A stretch of 64,000 bases of DNA, from positions 372,001 to 436,000 of the forward strand of contig NZ_MNPW01000006.1 of the NCBI RefSeq assembly GCF_001983175.1. Reading direction: 5' to 3'. A program made the position numbers and the translations under genes. This DNA comes from Pseudomonas cedrina subsp. cedrina (GTDB lineage: Bacteria > Pseudomonadota > Gammaproteobacteria > Pseudomonadales > Pseudomonadaceae). Below are positions 1-9,224 of this stretch, in pieces; position 1 is the stretch's first letter, and each line of letters begins with the position of its first letter. The notes beneath the pieces are model-generated. The model saw only the letters and a program-made list of their open reading frames with translations. It searched no databases and was not told the origin of the DNA.

Positions 1-334
1 GCTCTTCAAGAAACAGGGCGACCTGAACCCCGTGGAGTTGCTTGCAGCACCCAAGCTCATGGGGCAGGACGGCCAACAAGGCGATGCGCCCGTCTGGAAT
101 TTGTACCTGCGGCCCTTGCCCGGTGCCCGACGCTACCGCGCGCAGGTCGCGGCCGATAAAGCCTTTATGGATATCCAGCAGGAAAACTTTTCCAGCGCGC
201 CGAAAATGAGCTTCACTGGGCTCAAAGCCTCGTTCTATCACGTGCGCTTGTCGGCATACGACGAGAACGGCCTTGAGGGAGAAACCGGGGTTTATGACAT
301 CTTCTATCACCCACCCCTTGCCCAGGCGCGCTGA
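1..334 (+). CDS. FecR-type periplasmic protein, C-terminal part (cut by window edge)
   Basis: The reading frame is open from base 2 and ends at TGA 332-334, leaving about 110 C-terminal residues. These look like a beta-sandwich, fibronectin/Ig-like tail: an arginine/tyrosine-rich strand, then Ala-Asp-Lys-Ala-Phe, then a Tyr-His-Val-Arg-Leu-Ser-Ala-Tyr-Asp strand and Gly-Leu-Glu-Gly. Such repeats occur at the end of FecR-domain envelope proteins, but the FecR domain itself would lie off the window, so the family call is inference. The gene ends 3 bp before the CHASE2 kinase start, so the two are almost certainly co-transcribed. A periplasmic FecR-like partner beside an extracytoplasmic CHASE2 sensor suggests a shared signalling role. 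The GTG at 32 is an internal codon, not a start. Confidence 0.6.
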   Translation, partial: LFKKQGDLNPVELLAAPKLMGQDGQQGDAPVWNLYLRPLPGARRYRAQVAADKAFMDIQQENFSSAPKMSFTGLKASFYHVRLSAYDENGLEGETGVYDIFYHPPLAQAR

Positions 335-337
335 CCG

Positions 338-2617
338 ATGATGCTCTGGGGCAAGGCCGAGAAACGTCAACCCACCCATGCACAGCGGCTTTTCCACGGC
401 CTGGTGCGGGAGTGGTTGTGGATCGGTTTACTGTTACTGCCCATCACGGCGTACCTGTCGTTGAGTCCAGGCCTGGCCTTGAACAATCCGTTGTATGACA
501 GCCTGCGCCGTCTTACCCCGTTGCCTGTGGACCCACGTATCCTGTTGGTGACCATTGATGATCCGAGCCTGAAAAAACTTGGCCAATGGCCGTGGCCGCG
601 TAGCTTGCACGCTGACCTGATAGACCGCCTGAGCGCTGGGCAACCGGCAAGTATTCTGTTCGATGTCATCTTCAGTGAGCCTGGCAACGCCGCCAATGAC
701 AAACGCCTGGTAGAAGCGGTCTGCAACGCCGGCAATGTCCTGATGCCATTGGTGCGAGAAGGCGCTGCGGGCTACAGCCAACCCGGCGCGCAGATGATGC
801 CTTTGCTCAAATGCGCTAAAGGCGTGGGCCATATCAACGTGGAAGCAGACAATGACGGCGTGGTTCGCAGCCTGTATCTGCGCGAAGGCCCACCCGATGC
901 TACGGCTGCGCAACTGGCTTGGCTGGCCTATGAGATGAGCGGCGAGTTATCCCAAATGCCAGGCGAGCCGCTGCAATCAACTGCCCAGTCCTGGCATCGA
1001 GAGCACGCTATTCGTATACCTTTTATCGCGCCGCATACCCATTTCCCGAGTGTGTCCTACGTCAGCGTTTTGCGCGGCGAAGTCCCCCCCGAGCAGCTAC
1101 GCGGCCGCCTGATTTTAGTCGGATCGACGGCTTCCGGAATGGGCGATCGGTTTGTCACGCCGCTCTCCTCCAAAGCCGGCACCACCGCAGGTGTTGAGAT
1201 CCAGGCCAACGTGCTCAATGGTTTGCTGCAGGGGCGCAGCATTGTTGATCTGCCGGGCTGGCTTGCGGCGCTGATGGCGACTTCACTGGTCGCGTTGCTG
1301 CTGGGACTGCTGCTTTACCGCCCTCGTTATGCGCTGTGGATGACGCTGGGCTGCATGGCTGCCGCGTTGCTCGGTTCGTTGGCGCTGTTACGCCTGGGCC
1401 ACTGGTGGTCGCCTGCGGCCTGCCTGATCGGCCTGCTGCTCAGTTACCTGATCTGGAACTGGCGTCGCCTCAGTGTGATCCTCGCCTATTTCGGCTGGGA
1501 GCTGGCGCGCCTGGATAACGAACCCAAGGTCCTGCCCGAGCGCCGCCGCGCGCCTGCCAGCAAAGGCGATGTGTTGCAGGCGCGTATCTTCGCCCTGGAG
1601 CAAGCGGTCAGTCGCACGCGCGATACCCGCCGCTTCATGGCCGACGGCCTGGAGTGCCTGCCGGTCGCGACGCTGATCACGGACCCCAGGGGCAATATCC
1701 TGCTGGCCAATCGCATTGCGCGGGAAGTGTTCGGCAACATCCTGGTCAACGAAAACCTGCTGGAGCAACTGGCGGATTTGGGCTACCCGCCGCTGCACAA
1801 TGGCGTGCGCCCTGCCCTCTCGGTGCTGGAGTTGGTCGAGTTCCGGGATATCCACAAGCGCAGTCTGCGCATGGAGTTGGCGCCCTTGTTACCAGCCGAA
1901 GGCGACATCGCGCTCGGCTGGCTGCTGAGCCTGACGGATTTGAGTAAGGAGCGCGAGGCCCAGCAACACCGCGAGACGATGTTGCGGTTTCTTTCCCATG
2001 ACCTGCGGGCGCCGCACTCGGCAATCCTGGCCCTGCTGGACGTGCATAACGGCGAATCGCCGGTGTTCGCCCAGATCGAGCAGCAAGTGCGGCGCGCCTT
2101 GGGCCTCACCGAATCGTTCGTACAGTTGGCGAAGGCTGAGGCCGACGGTTATCAGTTCCAGCCAACCTTGTTCGCCATGTTGGTGATGGACGCGTTCGAC
2201 CAAGTGGCAGTGCTCGCCCAACTCAAGGGGATTCATCTGGTTCATGATCTGGATGAAGCCGACGAGGGCATGGTGTCGGCCGATCAGTCACTGCTCACCC
2301 GGGCACTGTTCAATGTGCTGGAGAACGCCATCAAGTATTCGCCTTCGGGGACGACCGTCAGGTTGAGGCACAGCACTGCAAAGGGTTGGCTGGAATGTCG
2401 TATCAGTGACCAGGGGCCGGGGATTTCCGCGACGGACCTGCCGGAACTGTTCAGCCAATACCGACGCTTCGATTCGGCTCAAGGCAGTGAAGGTTTGGGA
2501 TTGGGGCTGAGCATGGTCAAGGCCGTGATAGAGCGCCACGGTGGTCGCATCAGCTGCGAGAGCGTGGTGGGTAAAGGCACCCTCTTCTGCCTGCAACTGC
2601 CCGTACTGGAAGAGTGA
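338..2617 (+). CDS. CHASE2 domain sensor histidine kinase
   Basis: A 759-residue membrane sensor kinase. Order seen: short cytoplasmic N-terminus, TM segment near residues 29-47, extracytoplasmic CHASE2 region about 50-300 (contains the typical VDPRILLVTIDD strand), three closely spaced TM helices about 305-375, a linker with a PAS-like segment about 430-520, a dimerisation/phosphoacceptor helix with His554 (SHDLRAPHSAI), and a HATPase_c domain with N box ENAIKYSP near 662, DQGPGIS near 691 and GLGLGLS near 721. The phosphoacceptor box has His where the usual SHELRTPL box has Leu after Pro. The gene starts 3 bp after the FecR-like gene and is followed by a strong terminator. No response regulator lies downstream; a partner could be upstream of the window. 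Stimulus unknown. Confidence 0.9.
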   Translation: MMLWGKAEKRQPTHAQRLFHGLVREWLWIGLLLLPITAYLSLSPGLALNNPLYDSLRRLTPLPVDPRILLVTIDDPSLKKLGQWPWPRSLHADLIDRLSAGQPASILFDVIFSEPGNAANDKRLVEAVCNAGNVLMPLVREGAAGYSQPGAQMMPLLKCAKGVGHINVEADNDGVVRSLYLREGPPDATAAQLAWLAYEMSGELSQMPGEPLQSTAQSWHREHAIRIPFIAPHTHFPSVSYVSVLRGEVPPEQLRGRLILVGSTASGMGDRFVTPLSSKAGTTAGVEIQANVLNGLLQGRSIVDLPGWLAALMATSLVALLLGLLLYRPRYALWMTLGCMAAALLGSLALLRLGHWWSPAACLIGLLLSYLIWNWRRLSVILAYFGWELARLDNEPKVLPERRRAPASKGDVLQARIFALEQAVSRTRDTRRFMADGLECLPVATLITDPRGNILLANRIAREVFGNILVNENLLEQLADLGYPPLHNGVRPALSVLELVEFRDIHKRSLRMELAPLLPAEGDIALGWLLSLTDLSKEREAQQHRETMLRFLSHDLRAPHSAILALLDVHNGESPVFAQIEQQVRRALGLTESFVQLAKAEADGYQFQPTLFAMLVMDAFDQVAVLAQLKGIHLVHDLDEADEGMVSADQSLLTRALFNVLENAIKYSPSGTTVRLRHSTAKGWLECRISDQGPGISATDLPELFSQYRRFDSAQGSEGLGLGLSMVKAVIERHGGRISCESVVGKGTLFCLQLPVLEE

Positions 2618-2642
2618 AAAACGTACGTTTGCGCTGTGCATG

Positions 2643-2671
2643 AAAAACCGGTCGCCAGGACCGGTTTTTTT
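2643..2671 (+). terminator. Rho-independent terminator after the CHASE2 kinase
   Basis: An 11-nt arm AAAAACCGGTC (2643-2653), loop GCCAG and complementary arm GACCGGTTTTT run straight into a T tract to 2671. It lies 26 bp past the kinase stop. Confidence 0.9.
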
Positions 2672-2784
2672 ACGCGGGAAAAACTTATGCACCTTTTCCG
2701 TGATTTTATGACCTCTGGAAATATGTATGTAAATCAGCTTCTTATGCAGCAAAAAAGGCGATTCGCCAACATACCGTGCACAGG

Positions 2785-2793
2785 TTATCCACA
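2785..2793 (+). promoter_or_regulatory. DnaA-box 9-mer (TTATCCACA), intergenic
   Basis: An exact copy of the high-affinity DnaA 9-mer in the gap between the kinase terminator and the convergent acyltransferase gene. It is single, not part of a cluster, so it is not an origin. Function is unproven. Confidence 0.4.
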
Positions 2794-2798
2794 GATGC

Positions 2799-3569
2799 TC
2801 AGATCACCGGTGTGTCGACCAGGACCGGCTCAGGCGGCAACGAACCCATGGCCCGCTGCTGCGCTTGATTCCATGCCTGGGCACGGTCATTCAACGCTGC
2901 AATTGCGCGGGGTCCTTCCCCTTCGGCGTACATGGGTTCGCCAATCACTACCGTGATGGTGCCCGCGCGTTTCGCCCAGCCGGTCTTTGGCCAGAACTTG
3001 CCGGCGTTGTGGGCAATCGGTAGCACTGGCAAGTTGGCGTTGACCGCCAAGGCGGTACCGCCACGTGAGAACTTGCCTACGGTGCCGTAAGGAACACGCG
3101 TGCCTTCGGGGAAGATCAGCACCCAAACGCCGTCCTTGAGCAGCTCGTCGCCTTTCTTGGCTACGTGCTTGAGCGCAGCCTTGGGGTTATCGCGGTCGAT
3201 GGCGATCGGACGTAACATCGCCATGGCCCAGCCGAAGAAAGGCACGTACAGCAACTCACGCTTGAGCACCTGGCTCAACGGCGAGAAGTACGCCGACAAA
3301 AAGAACGTCTCCCAGGTGCTCTGGTGGTTCGACAGAATCACGCAGGGCTGCTCCGGGACGTTTTCGGCGCCCTTGATCTCGAAGCGAATGCCCAGGAATA
3401 CCTTGGACAGCCACAACGCGCAGCGGCACCAATAGACGTTGATAAAGCGATAGCGCGCCTTGAACGGCAGGAACGGCGCAATAAAAAAGCTCAGTGTGCA
3501 CCAGAGAAAGGAACTGGTGCCCAGCAGCAGGTAAAAGAAAAAGGTTCTGATGGCCTGCAAAATCGACAT
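2799..3569 (-). CDS. 1-acyl-sn-glycerol-3-phosphate acyltransferase (PlsC family)
   Basis: A 256-residue membrane acyltransferase expected to esterify the sn-2 position of lysophosphatidic acid (phospholipid synthesis) or a related lysophospholipid. N-terminal hydrophobic helices lie at about 6-35. The acyltransferase signature is NHQSTWE with His82; the acidic partner is Glu87, so the motif is HX4E rather than the textbook HX4D, a variant found in many beta/gammaproteobacterial PlsC proteins. FPEGTR sits at 153-158. The frame extends 19 codons further upstream, but the hydrophobic N-terminus and family length fit the ATG at 3569. It lies downstream of gmhB on the same strand, beyond a terminator-like hairpin, and corresponds to the conserved acyltransferase next to gyrB in pseudomonads. 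Confidence 0.88.
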   Translation of the reverse strand: MSILQAIRTFFFYLLLGTSSFLWCTLSFFIAPFLPFKARYRFINVYWCRCALWLSKVFLGIRFEIKGAENVPEQPCVILSNHQSTWETFFLSAYFSPLSQVLKRELLYVPFFGWAMAMLRPIAIDRDNPKAALKHVAKKGDELLKDGVWVLIFPEGTRVPYGTVGKFSRGGTALAVNANLPVLPIAHNAGKFWPKTGWAKRAGTITVVIGEPMYAEGEGPRAIAALNDRAQAWNQAQQRAMGSLPPEPVLVDTPVI

Positions 3570-3606
3570 GGCGGCATTTACCGTTGCGGGACAAGGCCCG
3601 CCTGTT

Positions 3607-3648
3607 AAAAGCGCACTCCCGAACACTCCTTGGTCAGGAGTCGAGTGC
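3607..3648 (-). terminator. Probable terminator after gmhB
   Basis: Read on the minus strand, GCACTC...GAGTGC (3648-3613) encloses an inner ACTCCT/AGGAGT stem and is followed by four T residues (3610-3607). It lies directly after the gmhB stop and would separate gmhB from the acyltransferase gene. Confidence 0.6.
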
Positions 3649-3650
3649 GG

Positions 3651-4187
3651 CTAGTTGTTGATAAGTTCTGCGGCAACGGCCGCCAGATCGTCAAAAATCA
3701 AGGTGCCTACCGGCAGGTTTTTCGCCTGGGTCTTTTCGCCTTTCCCGGTCTTAACCAAAACTGGCTGAGAGTCGACGGCCTTGGCCGCCTCCAGGTCACC
3801 GAGGCTGTCCCCGACGAACCATATCCCAGCCAAGGGCACCTTGTAATGTTCTGCAATGATTTTCAGCATACCTGGCTTGGGCTTGCGGCAATCGCAGCCG
3901 TCATCCGGCCCATGCGGGCAATACACCACCAGCCCGACTTCACCACCCTGCTCGGCCACCAACGTGCGCAAGCGCGCGTGCATGGCGTCCAGGGTCGCGA
4001 TGTCGTAGTAGCCACGGGCGATGCCGGACTGGTTGGTGGCGATGGCCACCGTCCAGCCCGCCTTGCTCAACTGCGCGATGGCCTCGATCGAACCCGGCAG
4101 TGGAATCCACTCCGCCACCGACTTGATGTAAGCGTCGGAGTCGTAGTTGATCACTCCGTCCCGATCGAGAATCAGCAGTTTCAACAT
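3651..4187 (-). CDS. gmhB: D-glycero-beta-D-manno-heptose-1,7-bisphosphate 7-phosphatase
   Basis: A 178-residue cytoplasmic HAD phosphatase that removes the 7-phosphate from heptose bisphosphate on the way to ADP-heptose for LPS inner core. Motif I DRDGVIN is at residues 8-14, with Asp8 and Asp10 as nucleophile and acid/base. The Thr/Asn motif is ATNQSG at 50-55. A zinc site typical of GmhB is formed by Cys90, His92, Cys98 and Cys100. Motif IV is VGDSLGDLEAA. The start ATG lies 2 bp after the glyS stop, indicating translational coupling to glyS-glyQ, an arrangement conserved in Pseudomonas. Confidence 0.95.
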   Translation of the reverse strand: MLKLLILDRDGVINYDSDAYIKSVAEWIPLPGSIEAIAQLSKAGWTVAIATNQSGIARGYYDIATLDAMHARLRTLVAEQGGEVGLVVYCPHGPDDGCDCRKPKPGMLKIIAEHYKVPLAGIWFVGDSLGDLEAAKAVDSQPVLVKTGKGEKTQAKNLPVGTLIFDDLAAVAAELINN

Positions 4188-4189
4188 GC

Positions 4190-6244
4190 TCAGCTCAGGG
4201 TCGATATGTCAGCAATATTGACGAACAAGCCGCGCAGACGCGCGAGCATGGCGTAGCGGTTTTTGCGCACGCCGGCATCGTCGGCATTGATCATCACCGC
4301 TTCGAAGAACGCATCGACCGGCTCACGCAAGGTGGCCAGGCGCGCCAATGCTTCGGCGTAGTTGCGTTCGGCGATCAGCGGCTTCACCGCGTTTTCAGCC
4401 TTGGCGATGGCCGAGTTCAGCGAGAACTCCTTGGCATCGGCAAACAGGCCTGGATCGACGTCAACGTTGCCCAGGCCTTCGGCCTTGCTCAGCAGGTTCG
4501 ATACACGCTTGTTCACGGCGGCCAGTGCGTCGGCTTCCGGCAATTTGCGGAAGGCCTGCACGGCTTGTACGCGCTGGTCGAAGTCCAACGCCGAACCTGG
4601 CTGCAGGGCACGTACCGACAGGTACACCGAAACGTCCACGCCTTCGTCTTCGTAACGCGCGCGCAGGCGGTCGAACACAAACTCCAGCACTTGCTCGGCC
4701 AGGCCCGCTTGCTTGACCTTGGCACTGAACTGGCCGACCGCGAATACCACGGCCTGGGTCAGGTCGAGGTCCAGCTTTTTGTCGATCAGGATGCGCAGCA
4801 CACCCAGGGCCGCACGGCGCAGGGCATACGGGTCTTTGCTGCCGGTTGGCAACATGCCGATGCCGAAGATACCGACCAGGGTATCCAGCTTGTCGGCGAT
4901 GGCCACGGCAGCACCGGTCAGCGTGGTTGGCAGTTCGGCACCGGCACCGCGTGGCATGTACTGCTCGTTCAGGGCCAGCGCTACGTCGTCCGGTTCGCCG
5001 TCATTGAGGGCGTAGTAGTAGCCGGCAACACCTTGCATCTCCGGGAATTCACCAACCATCTCGGTGGCCAGGTCGCACTTGGACAGCAGGCCTGCGCGCG
5101 CAGCCAGGGCAGCATCACCGCCAATGCGAGGCGCAATGTAGGCGGCCAGCTTGGAAACACGCACGGCCTTGTCGTAGACGCTGCCGAGTTTTTCCTGGAA
5201 CACCACGTTCTGCAGGCGCAGGTTGAAGTCTTCGAGCTTCTGCTTCTTGTCTTGCTTGAAGAAGAACTCCGCATCGGTCAGGCGCGGGCGCACGACTTTC
5301 TCGTTACCGGCGATGATCTGCTGCGGGTCTTTGCTGTCGATGTTGGCCACGGTGATGAAGCGCGGCAGCAACTTGCCGTCCACGTCCAGCAGGCAGAAGT
5401 ACTTCTGGTTGTCCTGCATGGTGGTGATCAGCGCTTCTTGCGGCACGTCGAGGAAACGCTCTTCGAATGAGCACACCAGCGGCACCGGCCATTCAACCAG
5501 CGCGGTCACTTCATCGAGCAGGCTTGGCGGCACGATGGCGGTGCCTTCCTGCAGGCGGGCCAGCTCTTCGGTGCGCTTGCTGATCAGCTCGCGACGCTCA
5601 TTGGCGTCAGCCAGCACGTAAGCGGCGCGCAGGTCGGCGGCATAGTTGGCCGGCGAAGTGATGCGCACGGCGTGCGGGTGATGGAAGCGGTGACCACGGG
5701 AGTCACGGCCAGCCTTTTGGGCCAGGATAGTGCAGTCGATGACTTGGTCACCGAGCAGCATCACCAGCCATTGGGTTGGGCGTACGAACTCTTCCTTGCG
5801 TGCGCCCCAGCGCATGCGCTTGGGAATCGGCAGGTCGTTCAGGGAGTCTTCGACGATGGTTGGCAACAGGCTGGCGGTCGGCTTGCCGGTGATGACCTGG
5901 CTGAAACGCAGTTTCGGGCCGCTCTGGTCGATCTCGCTCAGTTCCACGCCACATTTTTTGGCAAAGCCGAGGGCAGCCTGGGTCGGGTTGCCTTCGGTGT
6001 CGAATGCGGCCTGGCGCGGCGGGCCGTCGAGGTTGATGCTGCGGTCCGGCTGCTGGATTTCCAGCGCGGTCAGCAGCACGGCCAGGCGGCGCGGCGCGGC
6101 GTAGACTTTCTTCGCTTCGAACTTCAGGCCGGCACTGTGCAGGCCCTTTTCGATACCGGCCAGGAACGCATCGGCCAGGGTGTTGAGTGCCTTGGGTGGC
6201 AGCTCTTCGGTGCCCAGTTCAACCAAAAAATCTTGAGCACTCAT
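4190..6244 (-). CDS. glyS: Glycine--tRNA ligase beta subunit
   Basis: 684 residues, the usual length of the bacterial beta subunit of the alpha2beta2 glycyl-tRNA synthetase. It begins [20 protein letters not shown], the conserved N-terminal signature, and ends in the helical DALR-type anticodon-binding region. Together with GlyQ it charges tRNA-Gly in the cytoplasm; the beta subunit binds tRNA. The start overlaps the glyQ stop by 4 bp (ATGA type), so glyQ-glyS-gmhB is one operon. The reverse strand carries long open frames that are codon-bias shadows. Confidence 0.97.
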   Translation of the reverse strand: MSAQDFLVELGTEELPPKALNTLADAFLAGIEKGLHSAGLKFEAKKVYAAPRRLAVLLTALEIQQPDRSINLDGPPRQAAFDTEGNPTQAALGFAKKCGVELSEIDQSGPKLRFSQVITGKPTASLLPTIVEDSLNDLPIPKRMRWGARKEEFVRPTQWLVMLLGDQVIDCTILAQKAGRDSRGHRFHHPHAVRITSPANYAADLRAAYVLADANERRELISKRTEELARLQEGTAIVPPSLLDEVTALVEWPVPLVCSFEERFLDVPQEALITTMQDNQKYFCLLDVDGKLLPRFITVANIDSKDPQQIIAGNEKVVRPRLTDAEFFFKQDKKQKLEDFNLRLQNVVFQEKLGSVYDKAVRVSKLAAYIAPRIGGDAALAARAGLLSKCDLATEMVGEFPEMQGVAGYYYALNDGEPDDVALALNEQYMPRGAGAELPTTLTGAAVAIADKLDTLVGIFGIGMLPTGSKDPYALRRAALGVLRILIDKKLDLDLTQAVVFAVGQFSAKVKQAGLAEQVLEFVFDRLRARYEDEGVDVSVYLSVRALQPGSALDFDQRVQAVQAFRKLPEADALAAVNKRVSNLLSKAEGLGNVDVDPGLFADAKEFSLNSAIAKAENAVKPLIAERNYAEALARLATLREPVDAFFEAVMINADDAGVRKNRYAMLARLRGLFVNIADISTLS

Positions 6245-7194
6245 TGTGCAGCCTCCAGCTTAGCCAATACTTCATCACGCAGGTCCGGGGTTGCCATCGG
6301 GAAGCCCAGCTTGGCGCGCGCCAGCAGGTAGGCTTGGGCGACGGAACGCGCCAGGGTGCGTACACGCAGAATGTATTGCTGACGCGCGGTGACCGAGATG
6401 GCACGGCGCGCATCCAGCAGGTTGAAGGTATGGGACGCCTTCAACACCATTTCATAGCTTGGCAGCGGCAGCGGCTGGTCAAGTTCGATCAGGCGCTTGG
6501 CTTCGCTTTCATAGAAGTCGAACAGTTCGAACAGCTTGTCGACGTTGGCGTGTTCGAAGTTGTAGGTGGACTGCTCCACTTCGTTCTGGTGGAACACGTC
6601 GCCGTAGGTGACTTTGCCGAACGGGCCGTCAGCCCATACCAGGTCGTAGACCGAGTCCACGCCCTGCAGGTACATGGCCAGGCGCTCGAGGCCGTAGGTG
6701 ATTTCGCCGGTGACCGGGTAGCACTCGATGCCGCCCGCTTGCTGGAAGTACGTGAACTGCGTGACCTCCATGCCATTGAGCCAGACTTCCCAACCCAGGC
6801 CCCAGGCGCCCAGGGTTGGCGACTCCCAGTTGTCTTCGACGAAACGGATGTCGTGGACCAGCGGGTCCAGGCCAACATGCTTGAGCGAGCCCAGGTACAG
6901 TTCCTGGAAGTTGTCCGGGTTGGGCTTCAATACCACCTGGAACTGGTAGTAGTGCTGCAGACGGTTCGGGTTTTCGCCGTAGCGGCCGTCAGTCGGGCGA
7001 CGACTGGGCTGCACATAAGCGGCGTTCCAGGTTTCCGGGCCGATGGCCCGCAGGAAGGTAGCGGTGTGGAAAGTGCCGGCGCCTACTTCCATATCGTAGG
7101 GCTGAAGTACCACACAACCTTGCTCGGCCCAGTATTGCTGGAGGGCGAGGATCAAGTCTTGGAAGGTACGCACGGCTGGCGTAGGCTGGCTCAC
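6241..7194 (-). CDS. glyQ: Glycine--tRNA ligase alpha subunit
   Basis: The catalytic alpha subunit, 317 residues from the GTG at 7194 ([15 protein letters not shown]...). Class II synthetase features include the invariant [13 protein letters not shown] stretch and [12 protein letters not shown]. It activates glycine and transfers it to tRNA with GlyS. Start choice: a GTG at 7203 is also in frame, but AGGTG, a good ribosome site, overlaps that codon and sits 6 nt before the GTG at 7194, and the family normally begins Ser-Gln-Pro-Thr after Met. It is transcribed divergently from tag, with an 81-bp gap that must hold both promoters. Confidence 0.95.
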   Translation of the reverse strand: MSQPTPAVRTFQDLILALQQYWAEQGCVVLQPYDMEVGAGTFHTATFLRAIGPETWNAAYVQPSRRPTDGRYGENPNRLQHYYQFQVVLKPNPDNFQELYLGSLKHVGLDPLVHDIRFVEDNWESPTLGAWGLGWEVWLNGMEVTQFTYFQQAGGIECYPVTGEITYGLERLAMYLQGVDSVYDLVWADGPFGKVTYGDVFHQNEVEQSTYNFEHANVDKLFELFDFYESEAKRLIELDQPLPLPSYEMVLKASHTFNLLDARRAISVTARQQYILRVRTLARSVAQAYLLARAKLGFPMATPDLRDEVLAKLEAAQ

Positions 7195-7275
7195 GAAATT
7201 CACCTGTTACTTGGGCTGCGATTTAAAGAGCGGGAGTATACCCGATTCGGCCGCGCCACCATCCCCTGGAGCCTT

Positions 7276-7833
7276 ATGCCACGCTGCTTTTGGTGTTCTG
7301 AAGATCCGCTGTACATGGCTTATCACGATCAGGAGTGGGGAACGCCGCTGCGCGATGCGCAGGGTTTGTTCGAGTTGCTTTTGCTCGAAGGGTTCCAGGC
7401 GGGCCTTTCCTGGATCACCGTTTTACGCAAGCGCGAGCATTATCGAAAGGTCCTGTTCGGCTTTGATGCGCAACGTCTGGCGCGGTTGAGCGACGACGAG
7501 ATCGACGCGTTGATGCAGGATCCGGGCATTGTGCGCAATCGCCTGAAGCTCAACGCGACCCGGCGCAACGCCGCTGCCTGGCTGGCGCTGGAGGACCCGG
7601 TGGGTTTGCTCTGGTCGTTCGTCGGCGGCGTGCCCAAGGTCAATCATTTCAAGGACCGCAGCGAAGTGCCGGCCATTACGCCCGAAGCCGAAGCCATGAG
7701 CCGCGCGCTGAAAAAAGCCGGTTTCACCTTTGTCGGGCCGACCATTTGCTATGCCTTCATGCAGGCCTCGGGCATGGTCATGGACCACACCCGGGACTGC
7801 GACCGTTACGCGGATCTGGCCAACGCCGGTTAG
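7276..7833 (+). CDS. tag: DNA-3-methyladenine glycosylase I
   Basis: A 185-residue base-excision repair enzyme that removes 3-methyladenine from alkylated DNA. The N-terminus MPRCFWCSEDPLYMAYHDQEWG carries the conserved Cys4 and His17 of the Tag zinc site, and the C-terminal His and Cys partners are in the MDHTRDC segment. The LSWITVLRKRE helix and MQDPGIVRNRLKL helix-hairpin region match Tag proteins. The open frame runs far upstream of this ATG, but that part overlaps glyQ in antisense and does not resemble a protein. It is divergent from glyQ and is followed 42 bp later by an acyltransferase gene. Confidence 0.95.
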   Translation: MPRCFWCSEDPLYMAYHDQEWGTPLRDAQGLFELLLLEGFQAGLSWITVLRKREHYRKVLFGFDAQRLARLSDDEIDALMQDPGIVRNRLKLNATRRNAAAWLALEDPVGLLWSFVGGVPKVNHFKDRSEVPAITPEAEAMSRALKKAGFTFVGPTICYAFMQASGMVMDHTRDCDRYADLANAG

Positions 7834-7875
7834 AATGCCCGCTTTGCGCACCACACACACGATCAGGAGTGACCT

Positions 7876-8763
7876 GTGGAAAAGTTTAAAGGCGCCTTGC
7901 TGGTAGGCGCTCTTCGGTTATTTGCCCTGCTGCCCTGGCGGGCTGTCCAGGCGGTCGGCACGGCCATTGGCTGGATCATGTGGAAAACCCCCAACCGGTC
8001 CCGCGACACGGTGCGGATCAACCTCTCCAAGTGTTTCCCCGCCATGGACCCCGCCGAGCGCGAAGCATTGGTCGGCCGCAGTCTGATGGACATCGGCAAG
8101 TCATTGACCGAAAGCGCCTGCGCCTGGATCTGGCCGGCCCAGCGCTCCATCGATCTGGTGCGCGAAGTCGAAGGCCTTGAAGTGTTGCACCAGGCCCTCG
8201 CCTCGGGCAAAGGCGTGGTCGGCATCACCAGTCACCTGGGCAACTGGGAGGTGTTGAACCACTTCTATTGCAGCCAGTGCAAACCGATCATTTTCTACCG
8301 CCCGCCCAAGCTCAAGGCGGTGGATGAGTTGCTGCGCAAGCAGCGTGTGCAACTGGGTAACCGCGTGGCGGCGTCGACCAAGGAAGGCATCCTCAGTGTG
8401 ATCAAGGAGGTGCGCAAAGGCGGCCAGGTGGGTATTCCGGCTGACCCGGAGCCGGCAGAATCCGCCGGCATCTTCGTGCCGTTCTTCGCCACCCAGGCGC
8501 TGACCAGCAAGTTCGTGCCGAACATGCTCGCGGGCCACAAGGCCGTTGGCGTGTTCCTGCATGCCCTGCGACTGCCGGACGGTTCGGGGTACAAAGTAAT
8601 CCTGGAAGCGGCGCCGGAAGACATGTACAGCACCGACACCGCCACGTCGTGCGCAGCGATGAGCAAGGTGGTGGAGCGTTATGTCGGCGCCTACCCGAGC
8701 CAGTACATGTGGAGCATGAAGCGCTTCAAGAAACGCCCGCCGGGTGAAGAGCGGTGGTACTGA
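7876..8763 (+). CDS. LpxL/HtrB-type lipid A or lysophospholipid acyltransferase
   Basis: A 295-residue inner-membrane acyltransferase of the LpxL/LpxM family. It starts at GTG 7876, preceded by CAGGAG at about 7864. A hydrophobic N-terminal anchor spans about residues 5-36. The catalytic motif is HLGNWE, with His120 and Glu125 (HX4E, normal for this family). A later basic Trp-rich C-terminus (MWSMKRFKKRPPGEERWY) is also typical. It likely transfers a secondary acyl chain to Kdo2-lipid IVA, but Pseudomonas carries several paralogues, some acting on ornithine or lysophospholipids, so the acceptor is uncertain. It is the last gene of the tag pair, followed by a REP pair. Confidence 0.85.
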   Translation: MEKFKGALLVGALRLFALLPWRAVQAVGTAIGWIMWKTPNRSRDTVRINLSKCFPAMDPAEREALVGRSLMDIGKSLTESACAWIWPAQRSIDLVREVEGLEVLHQALASGKGVVGITSHLGNWEVLNHFYCSQCKPIIFYRPPKLKAVDELLRKQRVQLGNRVAASTKEGILSVIKEVRKGGQVGIPADPEPAESAGIFVPFFATQALTSKFVPNMLAGHKAVGVFLHALRLPDGSGYKVILEAAPEDMYSTDTATSCAAMSKVVERYVGAYPSQYMWSMKRFKKRPPGEERWY

Positions 8764-8797
8764 CTCACCGCTGACCTCCAGCCCAATGGAGATCAAA

Positions 8798-8885
8798 TGT
8801 GGGAGCTGGCTTGCCTGCGATAGCATCACCTCGGTGTCCCTGAAACACTAAGGTGTCTGCATCGCAGGCAAGCCAGCTCCCACAG
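8798..8885. repeat. REP pair, GTGGGAGCTGGCTTGCC family
   Basis: Two inverted copies of a REP unit (TGTGGGAGCTGGCTTGCC TGCGATA and its complement ATCGCAGGCAAGCCAGCTCCCACA) flank about 35 bp of spacer. It sits between the convergent acyltransferase and TPR genes, where such elements can fold as hairpins in both transcripts. Confidence 0.9.
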
Positions 8886-8894
8886 GGGATCACC

Positions 8895-9206
8895 TCAGGC
8901 TTGGCGGTCGAGTTTTTTCAGGAACACCATCATCTCTTTCTCGGCCTGTTTGTCGCCATGGGCCTGGGCGGCTTCGATACCCTTCTCCCACGCCTGGCGC
9001 GCTGCGGCCTGATCACCCAGTCCAAGTTGCGCCTTGCCCAACAACTTCCACGCCGCCGAATACTTCGGGTCGAACTCGACACACTTGTGCAAATGCTCCG
9101 CCGCCTTGGCGTTGTCCTTCAAGTCCAGATAACCCTTGCCCAAGCCAAAGCGCAGCAGTGCGTTATCCACACCCTTGGCGAGCATTTTTTCCAGGGATTC
9201 GAGCAT
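8895..9206 (-). CDS. Small tetratricopeptide-repeat protein
   Basis: 103 residues, almost entirely TPR helices: ALLRFGLGKGYLDLKDNAKAAEHLHKCVEFDP followed by KYSAAWKLLGKAQLGLGDQAAARQAWEKGIEAA (about two and a half repeats), then a basic helix. It has no signal peptide and is presumably a cytoplasmic interaction module; the partner is unknown. Start: GGAG lies 8 nt before the ATG at 9206, whereas the in-frame GTG at 9215 overlaps that ribosome site. Its start is 18 bp past the trkA stop on the same strand, so it may be the last gene of the def-fmt-rsmB-trkA run, a conserved placement in Pseudomonas. Confidence 0.85.
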   Translation of the reverse strand: MLESLEKMLAKGVDNALLRFGLGKGYLDLKDNAKAAEHLHKCVEFDPKYSAAWKLLGKAQLGLGDQAAARQAWEKGIEAAQAHGDKQAEKEMMVFLKKLDRQA

Positions 9207-9224
9207 GCCGGTCACTCCGTTCGA

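Noticed and set aside
6187..7275. Upstream extension of the tag reading frame (548 codons in total)
   Set aside because: This part is antisense to glyQ; Tag has its full normal length from ATG 7276.
8764..8894. Inverted repeats as phage or integron attachment sites or a CRISPR array
   Set aside because: The repeats are dispersed REP pairs of known Pseudomonas form, not regularly spaced, and no integrase, cas or tRNA gene is near.
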